22,249 nt of DNA from a virus: positions 1-22,249 of the IMG/VR virus record IMGVR_UViG_3300020442_002932, one strand, 5' to 3'. The stretch's first letter is position 1. Each line of letters begins with the position of its first letter. Below the pieces are notes generated by a model. That model was not told the DNA's origin, searched no databases, and was given only the letters and a program-made list of their open reading frames with translations. This document shows positions 5,998 through 14,491 of the stretch, piece by piece. Position numbers and translations under genes: made by a program.

Positions 5998-6237
5998 ATG
6001 ATAAAAAAATCTATTCAACATTTAAAAGAAAATAATATGTCTTACTATCAGCACATAGAATTTGCTGGTAAACATGGTTTGAGTTGTATAAAAGCTGGAA
6101 TACTCCTTATTCTTCATGGGTTTATCCCAGCAGTATTTCCAAGAGCAGGTTCTAAACTAGTAAATAAATTGAATAAAAATTTTACAGAGCATAACGAGAT
6201 GCTTAAAAAATGTAAAAAATGCATGAAAGATTTATAA
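5998..6237 (+). CDS. DUF6356-like small membrane protein, 79 aa
   Basis: AGAGG at 5986-5990 precedes the ATG. The sequence has 'QHLKENNMSYYQHIEFA' (about 7-23), then a hydrophobic stretch 'CIKAGILLILHGFIPAVFP' (about 31-49) and 'AGSKLVNKLNKNF'. This 'HLKE...SYxxHxxFA...aG..LxxHxxxPxxF...GS..v..L' pattern is what I recall for DUF6356, a family of small membrane proteins of unknown function that often occurs near polysaccharide or sulfotransferase genes and in phages. The C-terminus (KKCKKCMKDL) has a CxxC. It lies directly before the first sulfotransferase. Confidence 0.65.
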   Translation: MIKKSIQHLKENNMSYYQHIEFAGKHGLSCIKAGILLILHGFIPAVFPRAGSKLVNKLNKNFTEHNEMLKKCKKCMKDL

Positions 6238-6240
6238 ATA

Positions 6241-6807
6241 ATGATCCGATATTATGCTAGTGACACGCATAGATATATTTGGTATGTTGTTCCTAAATGT
6301 GGACGCACAAGTTTATTGTATTGGTTAAAAAAACATAATCTTATTGAGCAAGAAAAAGTGGGTCTTTCAACAGGAGAGCCTCTTTTTGTCAAACATAATG
6401 AATACTTCACATTCTCCTTTTGTAGAAATCCTTATGATAGACTGGTTTCTACATACTTCGATAAAGTTCCGAAACAAGAACTACCTTTTTATAAAAGGTG
6501 GAAAGATAAGGGTTTTGCAGAATTTGCTAATGATATTTGTGATATGCGTACAAAAAAGATGGACGGTCATGTAGTACCTCAAGTGTTTTTAATACCTAAA
6601 AATTTAGATTTTTTAGGCAGATTTGAGACTCTCAATCAAGATATTCAAACTGTAACTAATAAATTATTTAATATAAAATTTGACGATAGACATTACAACA
6701 AAAGCAAACATAAACACTATTCAAAGTATTACGATAAAGCATTGAGAGATAAAGTATACGAAAAATATAAACAAGACTTTGAAAGATTCGGATATGATCC
6801 TGAGTAA
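6241..6807 (+). CDS. Sulfotransferase (Sulfotransfer_2-like), 188 aa
   Basis: This protein would move sulfate from PAPS to a hydroxyl of a sugar or other acceptor. It has the two PAPS-binding signatures of the fold: the 5'-phosphosulfate loop VPKCGRTS (residues 17-24) and the 3'-phosphate motif CRNPYDRLVSTY (61-72). The C-terminus carries 'HKHYSKYYD', also seen in the next gene. At 188 aa it is shorter than many relatives, so it is a minimal catalytic domain. No signal peptide or membrane anchor is seen, so it acts in the cytoplasm. It is the first of five sulfotransferases here and overlaps the next. Acceptor cannot be inferred. Confidence 0.85.
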   Translation: MIRYYASDTHRYIWYVVPKCGRTSLLYWLKKHNLIEQEKVGLSTGEPLFVKHNEYFTFSFCRNPYDRLVSTYFDKVPKQELPFYKRWKDKGFAEFANDICDMRTKKMDGHVVPQVFLIPKNLDFLGRFETLNQDIQTVTNKLFNIKFDDRHYNKSKHKHYSKYYDKALRDKVYEKYKQDFERFGYDPE

Positions 6808-7396
6808 AAAATATTCTGTATTATTTATAGCAATACAAAAAACAGGAACAACCAGTGTGGAAAAAGTATTACAAGAGTATTTATATCCGCATGTTGCGTC
6901 TAGTACAGTTAAAATCAAAAAAAGACCAAACTTTAAGTATAAACATAATTCAGCAGAAATACTTGCTGGTTGTCCAGAAATCAAATCTATTTGGTATGAA
7001 TTATTTAAATTCTCTTTTGTTAGAAATCCTTGGGACTTATGTGTTTCTCATTATTTTTACAGACAGAGGGAGGGACATGAGGAAGCAGTCGGCACTCCTT
7101 TTAGAGAATGGTTGATGAATGATAAAAAACGAGAACCTATTATGTGGCAAGCATCTACCCAATATGACTGCTTAACTGTAAATGGTAAATTAGCAGTGGA
7201 TTTCATAGGTAGATTTGAAAATTTGCAAGCAGATTTTGATAAAATTTGTAAACATATACAAATACCATCTATACAACTAGATAAACACAATACCACCGAG
7301 CATGAACATTATTCAAAATATTATGACCAAGAAACGAAAGAATATGTTTTTAATTTATTTAAAAAAGACATAGACTACTTCAACTATGAATTTTAA
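6794..7396 (+). CDS. Sulfotransferase, 200 aa, tandem relative of the preceding gene
   Basis: The ATG at 6794 is chosen over an upstream TTG at 6779; translation would be coupled to the previous gene, whose stop lies 14 bases inside. PAPS-binding signatures are IQKTGTTS (residues 14-21) and VRNPWDLCVSHY (76-87). 'GRFENLQADFDKI' and the final 'HEHYSKYYDQETKEYVFNLF' parallel the same positions in the upstream gene (GRFETLNQDIQTV, HKHYSKYYDKALRDKVYEKY), so the two probably arose by duplication and diverged. It overlaps the following glycosyltransferase by 11 bases. Likely sulfates a glycan; acceptor unknown. Confidence 0.87.
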   Translation: MILSKKYSVLFIAIQKTGTTSVEKVLQEYLYPHVASSTVKIKKRPNFKYKHNSAEILAGCPEIKSIWYELFKFSFVRNPWDLCVSHYFYRQREGHEEAVGTPFREWLMNDKKREPIMWQASTQYDCLTVNGKLAVDFIGRFENLQADFDKICKHIQIPSIQLDKHNTTEHEHYSKYYDQETKEYVFNLFKKDIDYFNYEF

Positions 7397-8147
7397 TTTT
7401 GTATTCATAATACCTTCTTACAATAATCAAGATTGGTATAAATATAATATCAAATCAATACATAAACAATCTTATAATAATTGGAGAGCTATTTATATTG
7501 ATGATAATTCTACAGACAATACGCTTGAATTAGTTAAGAAATATAATAAAGAATTAAATATAAGTTCAAAATTTACATACATTAAAAATTCAAGAAAATT
7601 AGGCCCAGCAGGATCAAGGTATCAAGGCTATAGTAAGACGCATGATAAAGAAATTTGTTGTCTTTTAGATGGAGATGATTGGCTATATGGAGATAATGTA
7701 TTAGTAACACTTAATGCATATTATAATCGTGGCTATAATTGTACTTATGGTTCGTATATAAACGCAGCACGAAAAAACAATATTATACCCAATAAAGATT
7801 TTGCAGAAAATGTACACAGAGACAAATCTTATAGACAATATTGTAAGGGGCCAAACATTTGTTCTCATTTACGCACTATGAAAAGCTCATTAATAAAAAA
7901 TATTGATATTGATAAGTATTTAAAAATAGATAATGAATGGATACAAGTTTGCACAGATTTAGCTGAAATGTGTTATGTATTAGAGCAGAAGAATTGCTTA
8001 CCCAAATTTATTAATCAGCCATTATATGTATATAATTATTATAATTCTATAAGATATAATACCTCTCATTATTTCATTAAACAGCCAGATAATAAACATA
8101 TGGCAGAATATAGAGAGCGTATACTGGAGAAAATACAAAATGATTAA
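7386..8147 (+). CDS. Family 2 glycosyltransferase (GT-A fold), 253 aa
   Basis: GT2 enzymes transfer a sugar from a nucleotide-sugar donor with inversion. The GT-A signs are clear: IIPSYNN (residues 8-14), DDNSTD (39-44) in the nucleotide-binding region, GPAGSRYQGY (73-82) and the metal-binding DGDDW (95-99). The domain occupies most of the 253 aa, and no membrane segment is visible, so it is a soluble single-domain enzyme. It overlaps both neighbours (a sulfotransferase before, a GT25 after), implying coordinated expression. Donor and acceptor cannot be told. Confidence 0.9.
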   Translation: MNFNFVFIIPSYNNQDWYKYNIKSIHKQSYNNWRAIYIDDNSTDNTLELVKKYNKELNISSKFTYIKNSRKLGPAGSRYQGYSKTHDKEICCLLDGDDWLYGDNVLVTLNAYYNRGYNCTYGSYINAARKNNIIPNKDFAENVHRDKSYRQYCKGPNICSHLRTMKSSLIKNIDIDKYLKIDNEWIQVCTDLAEMCYVLEQKNCLPKFINQPLYVYNYYNSIRYNTSHYFIKQPDNKHMAEYRERILEKIQND

Positions 8148-8874
8148 CAATACAATCGTACTATCTTTACCTCAAAGTATTAAAAGAAGAGAGTTTATGG
8201 AGTTAAAGCTGGATTCAGTTTCAGATACAATTCTAGAATATAAATTTTTCAATGCTTTGGATGGAAACAAAATACCAGAATATGATAACTATGCAAACTA
8301 TTGCTATAAAAATAAGAAGAAGATTTTAGTTGGAGAGCATGGTGCTTATGGATGTTTAATGAGTTACAAAAAATTATTTTCTGAACAATGGCAACCATCA
8401 TTTGTTATTGAAGATGATGTTTACTTTCATAAAAATTATAAAAACATTATAAGTCAAGCATACAAAGAAAATATTTTTGATGAATATGATATAATATACT
8501 TTGGCTATAATAATTATAGACTATCCGATCAACAACTAAGTGCTATTAAAAATAATGAATTTATTATACCAGTATCAAAAGAACGTAAATATATAACTTG
8601 CGGAACATATGCAATCTGGTATTCTACTAAAGCAATATCTTATTTAAATATTATTTTACAAAATATGCAATATGGTGAAATCAAACCGATAGATCATATT
8701 GTATGGAAGTTAACTAATAGATTAAAATCTGGAATTATCAATCCTCCTTTATGCATTAGTGAGGTTCGTGATAGTAATATTAGGCCATCGAGAGATACTG
8801 CTTCGTTTTATAACCAAAGAGGCATGGATTTAAATAATTATATGCATTTAGGTAAATATGAAAAGTTTAGGTAA
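8140..8874 (+). CDS. Family 25 glycosyltransferase (LPS-type), 244 aa
   Basis: GT25 enzymes include lipooligosaccharide galactosyltransferases and collagen glucosyltransferases. The start 'IVLSLPQSIKRREFM' (residues 6-20), 'FNALDGNKIPEYD' (37-49), 'GEHGAYGCLMSYKKLF' (65-80) and the acidic VIEDDVYF (89-96) are the family hallmarks in order. 'YITCGTYAIWYSTKAI' and 'PIDHIVW' further on also match. It begins eight bases inside the previous GT2 gene. It ends five bases before the ligase promoter, so it is the last gene of that transcription block. A related GT25 domain is found in the fusion protein at 10991-12865. Confidence 0.88.
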   Translation: MINNTIVLSLPQSIKRREFMELKLDSVSDTILEYKFFNALDGNKIPEYDNYANYCYKNKKKILVGEHGAYGCLMSYKKLFSEQWQPSFVIEDDVYFHKNYKNIISQAYKENIFDEYDIIYFGYNNYRLSDQQLSAIKNNEFIIPVSKERKYITCGTYAIWYSTKAISYLNIILQNMQYGEIKPIDHIVWKLTNRLKSGIINPPLCISEVRDSNIRPSRDTASFYNQRGMDLNNYMHLGKYEKFR

Positions 8875-8878
8875 AGAC

Positions 8879-8907
8879 TTGACGCTTTGATGTCGATAAT
8901 GTATACT
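8879..8907 (+). promoter_or_regulatory. Sigma70-like promoter with CGATA element (before DNA ligase)
   Basis: TTGACG at 8879-8884, 17-base spacer and TATACT at 8902-8907. CGATAATG (8894-8901) sits directly before the -10, closer to it than at the other promoters. It gives the ligase its own start of transcription inside the glycan region. Confidence 0.7.
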
Positions 8908-8944
8908 ATAGAAGGGAATCAATCACAAGACACAGGAATATATA

Positions 8945-10264
8945 ATGAACAGCACAGAATATGTTATGGCTATGATCGACGAACTGCGTAATAATAGCGG
9001 TACGATTGCCAAGCAAGAAATTATTGCAAAGTATTGTAAAGCAGGTAAAGAGGAGGATAACGGAGATCAACTTCATGCTAGAAATGTGCTGAATTTAGCA
9101 CATAATGACTATCTTATGTATGGTTTAACAAGTAGCCAAGTTAAGAAGCGACCAGATTTATCTTTCGGAGATTGCGAACCGGGATATGGCTTGTGTCAAA
9201 TGTTCAGTGATTTGAATAACAGAAGGTTTACAGGACATGATGCTATTAGAATTGTAAATGCTTATATTAACAAACATCCAGAACAAGAAGAACTTGTCTA
9301 TTGTATTTTAGACAAAGACCTGAAAACTAAGGTTGGTGTAAAACTTATTAATAAAGTTATTCCTGATTTTATTCCAGAGTTCAGCGTTGCTCTTGCAGAA
9401 AAATATGAACCTAAATTAGTGGAGTGGAAAGATGAGTGGTTTGTTTCAAGGAAACTGGATGGTGTTAGATGTCTCGCTATTGTTGATAATTTTGGCAACA
9501 CTACCTTCTATTCCCGCACAGGAAAAGAGTTCCTTACTCTTGGTGTGGTTTCTGATGGGATTAGTGCTTTGGGGATTACTGACGTAGTATTTGATGGTGA
9601 ACTATGCTTAGTTGATGAAGATGGTAATGAAGATTTTCAAGGTATTATGAAGCAACTTCGTAAAAAAGATCATACTATCGAGAATCCTTCTTATAAAATC
9701 TTTGATATGATGACTCAAGATGAATTTAAAGCAAAGAAGAGCGATGAGAATCTCTATGAAAGATATAAGCAGTTATTGTTCACTATGGAGAATAACGAAT
9801 GTCCCTGCTTATCTGTATTAGAAATGGATATAGTAGAAGATGATGAACATTTCCAAGAATGGGTATCTAAAGCAGATGAGAATGGTTGGGAAGGCGTAAT
9901 GTTGCGTAAAAATGTAGTATATAAAGGCAAGCGTAGTAAAGACCTATTGAAAGTAAAGACCTTCCACGATGCTGAATATAAAGTGCTAGACACAGAAATG
10001 GGAATGTTTCCCTTAACAATAGATGGTAAAGAATGCGAAGAAGAAATGCTATCTTGTGTTTACATTAAACATAAAGATCATACCGTAAGAGTGGGGAGTG
10101 GATTTTCTATAGAACAAAGACAAGACTTTTATAAAAACCCTACTAGTATCTTGGGTAAGGTTATAACCGTACAATATTTTGAAGAAACTAAAAATCAAGA
10201 AGGTGGAATTAGTTTAAGATTTCCAACATTTAAAATACTACATGGAGATTCTAGAGTGCTATGA
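8945..10264 (+). CDS. ATP-dependent DNA ligase
   Basis: Seals nicks during phage replication and repair, through a lysyl-AMP intermediate. Nucleotidyltransferase motifs appear in order: motif I RKLDGVR with catalytic Lys170, SRTGKE (190-195), motif III FDGEL (216-220), motif IV WEGVMLRK (315-322), motif V LLKVKTF (334-340). An N-terminal helical region of about 160 residues precedes, as in phage ligases that contact DNA with an extra domain. The last 100 residues fit the OB fold (EGGISLRFPTF near the end). 439 aa is in the usual range for phage ligases. It has its own promoter, and by eye less extreme AT content than the sugar genes around it. Its stop overlaps the next gene by four bases (ATGA). 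Confidence 0.93.
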   Translation: MNSTEYVMAMIDELRNNSGTIAKQEIIAKYCKAGKEEDNGDQLHARNVLNLAHNDYLMYGLTSSQVKKRPDLSFGDCEPGYGLCQMFSDLNNRRFTGHDAIRIVNAYINKHPEQEELVYCILDKDLKTKVGVKLINKVIPDFIPEFSVALAEKYEPKLVEWKDEWFVSRKLDGVRCLAIVDNFGNTTFYSRTGKEFLTLGVVSDGISALGITDVVFDGELCLVDEDGNEDFQGIMKQLRKKDHTIENPSYKIFDMMTQDEFKAKKSDENLYERYKQLLFTMENNECPCLSVLEMDIVEDDEHFQEWVSKADENGWEGVMLRKNVVYKGKRSKDLLKVKTFHDAEYKVLDTEMGMFPLTIDGKECEEEMLSCVYIKHKDHTVRVGSGFSIEQRQDFYKNPTSILGKVITVQYFEETKNQEGGISLRFPTFKILHGDSRVL

Positions 10265-10938
10265 TTAAAGATTTCACTATTTATGGAGAAAGATGTAGCG
10301 GCACAAATTTTTTGTACTCCATATTTACCGGAGATGTTCATCATGCAGGAGTCATAGACCCTTCTGAAGCTAAAAGAAATAAGATAAGCAATATACCTTG
10401 GGTAAATACTTATGGCTGGAAACATTTTTTTGGCTTTCATAATACTGAAATACAAAGACATGGAGATAATACATTATTCTTAGGTATAGTTAGAAATCCT
10501 TATGATTGGATACATTCTTTTTATGGTAATCTCTATCATGTACCTGATGAAAATCGTAAGATGTATAAGTTTTTATTATCAGAATGGTATTCTGTTAAGA
10601 AGCATAATGTAGAGAATTTACACGATAGGGACTTATCAAATACAGATAAAAGATATAAGAATATTTTTGATCTAAGATCAAAGAAACTAAATTATCTATA
10701 TAATACTATGCCTACGTTAGCTAAAAATTATTATTTTTTAAAGTATGAAGATTTATGTCAAAATCCACATAAAATATTTGATGAAATATCTAAAAAATTC
10801 AATTTAAATTTTGAAAATGTTTCTAAAATTAAAGTTAAAAAACCTAATCCACATAAATTAGATAACAGAATGAAGCAAATTATAGATGATAATATTGATT
10901 GGGATATGGAAAATTCTGTAGGTTACGAAAAAAGGTAG
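10261..10938 (+). CDS. Sulfotransferase, 225 aa
   Basis: The start overlaps the ligase stop as ATGA, so ligase and sulfotransferase are translationally coupled despite different roles. The 5'-phosphosulfate loop is GERCSGTNFL (residues 9-18), a form with Arg-Cys in place of the common Lys-Thr. The 3'-phosphate motif is VRNPYDWIHSFY (77-88). 'YYFLKYEDLCQNPHKIFDEI' (about 162-181) is the usual C-terminal PAPS-site segment of the fold. No membrane segment is visible. It resembles the phage/bacterial sulfotransferases of uncertain acceptor, and is not closely like the tandem pair upstream. Confidence 0.85.
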   Translation: MIKDFTIYGERCSGTNFLYSIFTGDVHHAGVIDPSEAKRNKISNIPWVNTYGWKHFFGFHNTEIQRHGDNTLFLGIVRNPYDWIHSFYGNLYHVPDENRKMYKFLLSEWYSVKKHNVENLHDRDLSNTDKRYKNIFDLRSKKLNYLYNTMPTLAKNYYFLKYEDLCQNPHKIFDEISKKFNLNFENVSKIKVKKPNPHKLDNRMKQIIDDNIDWDMENSVGYEKR

Positions 10939-10990
10939 CTGGTGTAATTTATGGTATCAGGCTTAATAAGGAATCGGACGATACAAAATT

Positions 10991-12865
10991 ATGGCAATTT
11001 CTATAGAGGAATTTTATCGCACTGCAATAGTAGACTCAGCATTTGATGAAAAATATTATCTAGAACATAATCCAGAAGCGAGAGATTTTTATCTTTCATA
11101 CTGCCAAAGTAATGGCATAGATGATAAACATAGATTATTTTTTCATAGTTTTTTAAAACAAAAAGGGGAGGCGATTAGTAATTATAGCACAGAAGCTAAT
11201 ATTTTAATCCCGCCAGTAAAAACCACCCCTGAATATCAGCTTACATTATCAGAATTTTATAAACATCATAAAGTAGATAAAATTTTTGATGAAGAATTTT
11301 ATGAAAATCAATGTCCAGATGTTATAAATTTTTATGAACCACATGCTACTGAAATAGGTATTAGTAAAAAAGAAAAATATTATTACCATTATATAATGCA
11401 TGGCAAGGCTATGGGTTTTCTGAAATCAGATAACCCCGTAGATAAGTCGGTATCAGTAATAATAGCCGTTAAAAATAGAACAGAGAATTTATTTAAAATT
11501 TTAAATTCTTGGCATGATGTAGATTTAATTGATGAAATTATTGTCGTAGACTATAGTTCAGACGAACCTGTGATAATTACAGATTATAACAAGGTAAAAG
11601 TGATAAGAGTAGAAAATGAAAAATATTTTAATTTAGGCAAGGCTTACAATTTAGCATTTGACTTTTCTAAGAGTGATATTGTAATTAAAGTTGATGCAGA
11701 TTATCAGCTTTTAGATAGTAATTGGCTTGAACTATATTTAAGAAATGGTTTATGTCACAAATATTTCATAAGATCAGATTATACTTTTTCTAGATATACT
11801 TCTGGGTTCTTTGTTGTACATAAAGAAGATTATAAATATTTTAGAGAAGACTTAAATGGATATGGTTATGACGAGATAGATTTGTATACGAGAATTAAAA
11901 AATCTAATCCTGATATCACTGAAGTAATCTGGTTTGATATAGACAATTCTATATATCATATTCCTCATACTCACGAATCTAGAACAACAAACTATATCAC
12001 ACAAAATACTGGATCATCAGAAATTAATAATAGATTTATGTGCGATAGGTATTCCCCTATAAAACCTAGAAGAAATCCCTATCTTATAAAAGATGATAAT
12101 ACTATCACATATCATAAACTAAAAATTGACAGGATGTTCTGTATAAATTTAGATGATAGGGTGGATAGATGGGAATTATTATCTAAACATAATTTAGAAA
12201 GATTTTCTGCTATAGATACCAGAAAAAATACTTTAAGACACAAGGAATATGGCTTAGAGATCAATCCTTGCAATATATCTTCTGATGTTTACTTTAAAAA
12301 GTCTAATGGTGCTGTAGGAGTATATTTAAGCCATTATTTATTATGGCAAAAGATAGTTAATGAAAATATTAAAAATGCATTAATTTTAGAAGATGATGTA
12401 GCAGAACAAACCGTAGAAGATATATTAAATTCTAATTTAATCATACGTGATAATGATGATATTATTAATTTATCAAAAAGAATACGATGGGAAAATAGTA
12501 GATTATTATTTGATGGCGCAGAGTCTTATATTATAAGTTATAATGGAGCAAAAAAATTACTTCAAGCTACAGCAAATAATTATTTACTTAACAATATAAA
12601 GCCTCAAAATTATGTACCTATACGACATAAAGAGTTTATTGATTGGAATTTTAAAAACTCAATTACCTGCCCTGTGGATAAATTTATGGGATATTGTTGT
12701 GAAAAAGAAGCTGACTCAAGCATTAGATTAAAATATTATATATATCCTATCGTTAACATGAATGATGGAGTAAGTGAAAAATCTGATATAAATACAGGAA
12801 ATACTTTTGTTTGGGATATGAATGAATCTGAACTTATGAATATATACAATCAAGAAAATAAATAA
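10991..12865 (+). CDS. Two-headed glycosyltransferase: two N-terminal repeats, GT2 domain, GT25 domain, 624 aa
   Basis: Residues about 5-58 and 86-142 are a diverged repeat with 'FDE(K/E)(Y/F)Y' near its start, 'P(E/D)xxxFY' and a terminal '(F)HSFLKQKGEA' / 'YHYIMHGKAMGF'; such modules are known at the N-termini of bacterial glycosyltransferases. A GT2 domain follows: VSVIIAVKNR (154-163), VVDYSSDE (185-192), the DAD metal motif (235-237) and a C-terminal part 'RSDYTFSRYTSGFFVVHKED' with 'GYGYDEIDLYTRI', like the galactosyltransferase/chondroitin-polymerase type. Residues from about 378 form a GT25 domain: KIDRMFCINLDDRVDRW, GAVGVYLSHYLLW (440-452) and LILEDDV (464-470). The two active sites could add two sugars in sequence. 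No frameshift is seen. Confidence 0.85.
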   Translation: MAISIEEFYRTAIVDSAFDEKYYLEHNPEARDFYLSYCQSNGIDDKHRLFFHSFLKQKGEAISNYSTEANILIPPVKTTPEYQLTLSEFYKHHKVDKIFDEEFYENQCPDVINFYEPHATEIGISKKEKYYYHYIMHGKAMGFLKSDNPVDKSVSVIIAVKNRTENLFKILNSWHDVDLIDEIIVVDYSSDEPVIITDYNKVKVIRVENEKYFNLGKAYNLAFDFSKSDIVIKVDADYQLLDSNWLELYLRNGLCHKYFIRSDYTFSRYTSGFFVVHKEDYKYFREDLNGYGYDEIDLYTRIKKSNPDITEVIWFDIDNSIYHIPHTHESRTTNYITQNTGSSEINNRFMCDRYSPIKPRRNPYLIKDDNTITYHKLKIDRMFCINLDDRVDRWELLSKHNLERFSAIDTRKNTLRHKEYGLEINPCNISSDVYFKKSNGAVGVYLSHYLLWQKIVNENIKNALILEDDVAEQTVEDILNSNLIIRDNDDIINLSKRIRWENSRLLFDGAESYIISYNGAKKLLQATANNYLLNNIKPQNYVPIRHKEFIDWNFKNSITCPVDKFMGYCCEKEADSSIRLKYYIYPIVNMNDGVSEKSDINTGNTFVWDMNESELMNIYNQENK

Positions 12866-12866
12866 T

Positions 12867-13673
12867 ATGAGTAAAGCAAAATGTAATTTATTTCTAATGT
12901 CTCCACCAAAAACAGGTAGTAGTTCGTTATTTTATCTATTAAAGCAACATCCATTTATATCTGGCTGTTCTTTAAAAGAACCACAGTTTTTTTCCAATAA
13001 CTTTACTAAAGGACTTGATTATTATAACGACTTATTCCCTGTTGATGACTGCCTCTATCGTATGGAAGCATCTACTACATATTTTAGTGATGAGTGGGCA
13101 GTACCTAAAATGCAAAAAACTTGTGACAAAAATATAAAAATAATTTGTGTGCTTAGAAATCCAGTAGAAAGATTTATATCACAATATAAACATTTTCGTG
13201 CTATTAACATTATTCTCAACAATAAAGAACTGCACGAAGAATTTCAACAATCTATAAACTGGGTAGATACATGGAGAAGAAATATTCAAAATTGGAATGG
13301 CTGTCCAAGGATATACACAAACATATTTGAAGCACATGAAAGCAAGAAAAACTTATATAATTATTTGAATAATGGAAACTATGCAAAAAGTATAAAAAGA
13401 ATATGGCATCATTTCGATAAAGATAATGTATTATTTATTAAATATGATGATTTTAAAGCAGACTATAATAAAACTATAAGTTTAATATGTAAATTCTTGA
13501 ATATAGAGCAGTTAATTGTAGATAATGTATCTTATAATCGTACTGCAAATTGGGAAAAATTTGCTAGTGTGGAAGATGAAATAACAGATACTATGTTAAA
13601 TGAACTAAAAATATATTATATGGAATCTAATAATGAGTTGAAAAGTATGTTAGGAGATCATTTCCTATGGTAA
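12867..13673 (+). CDS. Sulfotransferase of the Sulfotransfer_1/heparan-sulfate type, 268 aa
   Basis: Begins immediately after the glycosyltransferase stop (one base between them). The 5'-phosphosulfate loop is PPKTGSSSL (residues 13-21), with KEPQFF (37-42) next, and the 3'-phosphate motif VLRNPVERFISQY (95-107). 'LKEPQFFS...GLDYYNDLF...EASTTYF' is the arrangement found in heparan-sulfate N-/3-O-sulfotransferase-like enzymes and their bacterial homologues, so a polysaccharide acceptor is the best guess. It is the most canonical of the five. It overlaps the next gene by seven bases. The substrate itself is not determined. Confidence 0.9.
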   Translation: MSKAKCNLFLMSPPKTGSSSLFYLLKQHPFISGCSLKEPQFFSNNFTKGLDYYNDLFPVDDCLYRMEASTTYFSDEWAVPKMQKTCDKNIKIICVLRNPVERFISQYKHFRAINIILNNKELHEEFQQSINWVDTWRRNIQNWNGCPRIYTNIFEAHESKKNLYNYLNNGNYAKSIKRIWHHFDKDNVLFIKYDDFKADYNKTISLICKFLNIEQLIVDNVSYNRTANWEKFASVEDEITDTMLNELKIYYMESNNELKSMLGDHFLW

Positions 13674-14491
13674 ATAGTATAGGAGCATATCTATGTAACA
13701 CTTATCAAAATGAAGCGTGGGCTTCATTAGCTAACAATAATATTGAAAAGTATTTTAATTTTCATGATATAAAACTATCTGTTGTAAATTTAGATAATCC
13801 TTATGTTAAAATTTTGTCTCAGTATCCCAATATTTGTCCGACAATAAGAAAGATGCTTAGATATTATTCTTTTCTAGAATCTGATAATGAATATGGAATT
13901 TTTATTGATCTAGACACAGTAATTATCAATCCCTTAAAAAATGTAGCAGACTGTATTGATAGTGGCACAAATCTTTTGAAAACTTGGAAATTTTCTAAAG
14001 AAAAAAGTGCAAACCAAGATTATTTGTTAAGGAAATCTGTTTTTGTAAATAAATTTTTTAATTTTGAAATAGAGTTTAAGTGTAGTACGGCTTTTAGTAT
14101 TTTAAACAAACAATTCTGTTCTGACTACATTAAATTCAATGAAGATACTCTTGGAATAAATATAACTTCTGAACAATCAATTAAACAATTATCAAAACTC
14201 GTATCTAATAAAAATTATGTTGTTAATGACGAATCAATATTAGAAATATTTCTTTCTCAGCCAATGCACTTCAAAAAACACAAAAAACCAAATAATTATT
14301 GGTGGTTTGGATTATGGAAAAAATATAATATTATAGACCCTATGCTGAAAAATAAAATTTGTTACAGTAATTTTGAGACAAACCTAGACTTATTGGAATT
14401 ATTAAATAATGATTATATATTTTGGCATTTATCGAATTTAAATTATAAAAAACATCTTTTAAAATTTACAGAAATGTTTGCATTACTATGA
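13667..14491 (+). CDS. Glycosyltransferase with DXD motif (GT8/GT32-like), 274 aa
   Basis: Overlaps the sulfotransferase genes on both sides (7 and 4 bases). 'RKMLRYYSFLESDNEYGIFIDLDTVIINPL' spans residues 61-90 and contains the DLD metal motif at 81-83 within the 'fiDlDtvi' context typical of retaining GT-A enzymes that read donor sugar nucleotides. Further on, 'NDESILEIFLSQP' and 'FWHLSNLNYKKH' fit the rest of such a fold. The exact CAZy family cannot be fixed by eye. Its position between two sulfotransferases supports a role in building the sulfated product. Confidence 0.75.
   Translation: MVNSIGAYLCNTYQNEAWASLANNNIEKYFNFHDIKLSVVNLDNPYVKILSQYPNICPTIRKMLRYYSFLESDNEYGIFIDLDTVIINPLKNVADCIDSGTNLLKTWKFSKEKSANQDYLLRKSVFVNKFFNFEIEFKCSTAFSILNKQFCSDYIKFNEDTLGINITSEQSIKQLSKLVSNKNYVVNDESILEIFLSQPMHFKKHKKPNNYWWFGLWKKYNIIDPMLKNKICYSNFETNLDLLELLNNDYIFWHLSNLNYKKHLLKFTEMFALL

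Noticed and set aside
10939-10990. A promoter or terminator in the gap before the GT2-GT25 fusion gene
   Set aside because: No TTGACA-like box, no CGATA element and no GC-rich hairpin with a T run are present in these 52 bases.
12126-12148. TTGACA followed by TATAAA as a promoter inside the GT2-GT25 gene
   Set aside because: The spacer is only about ten bases and it lies within a coding domain with no CGATA element.
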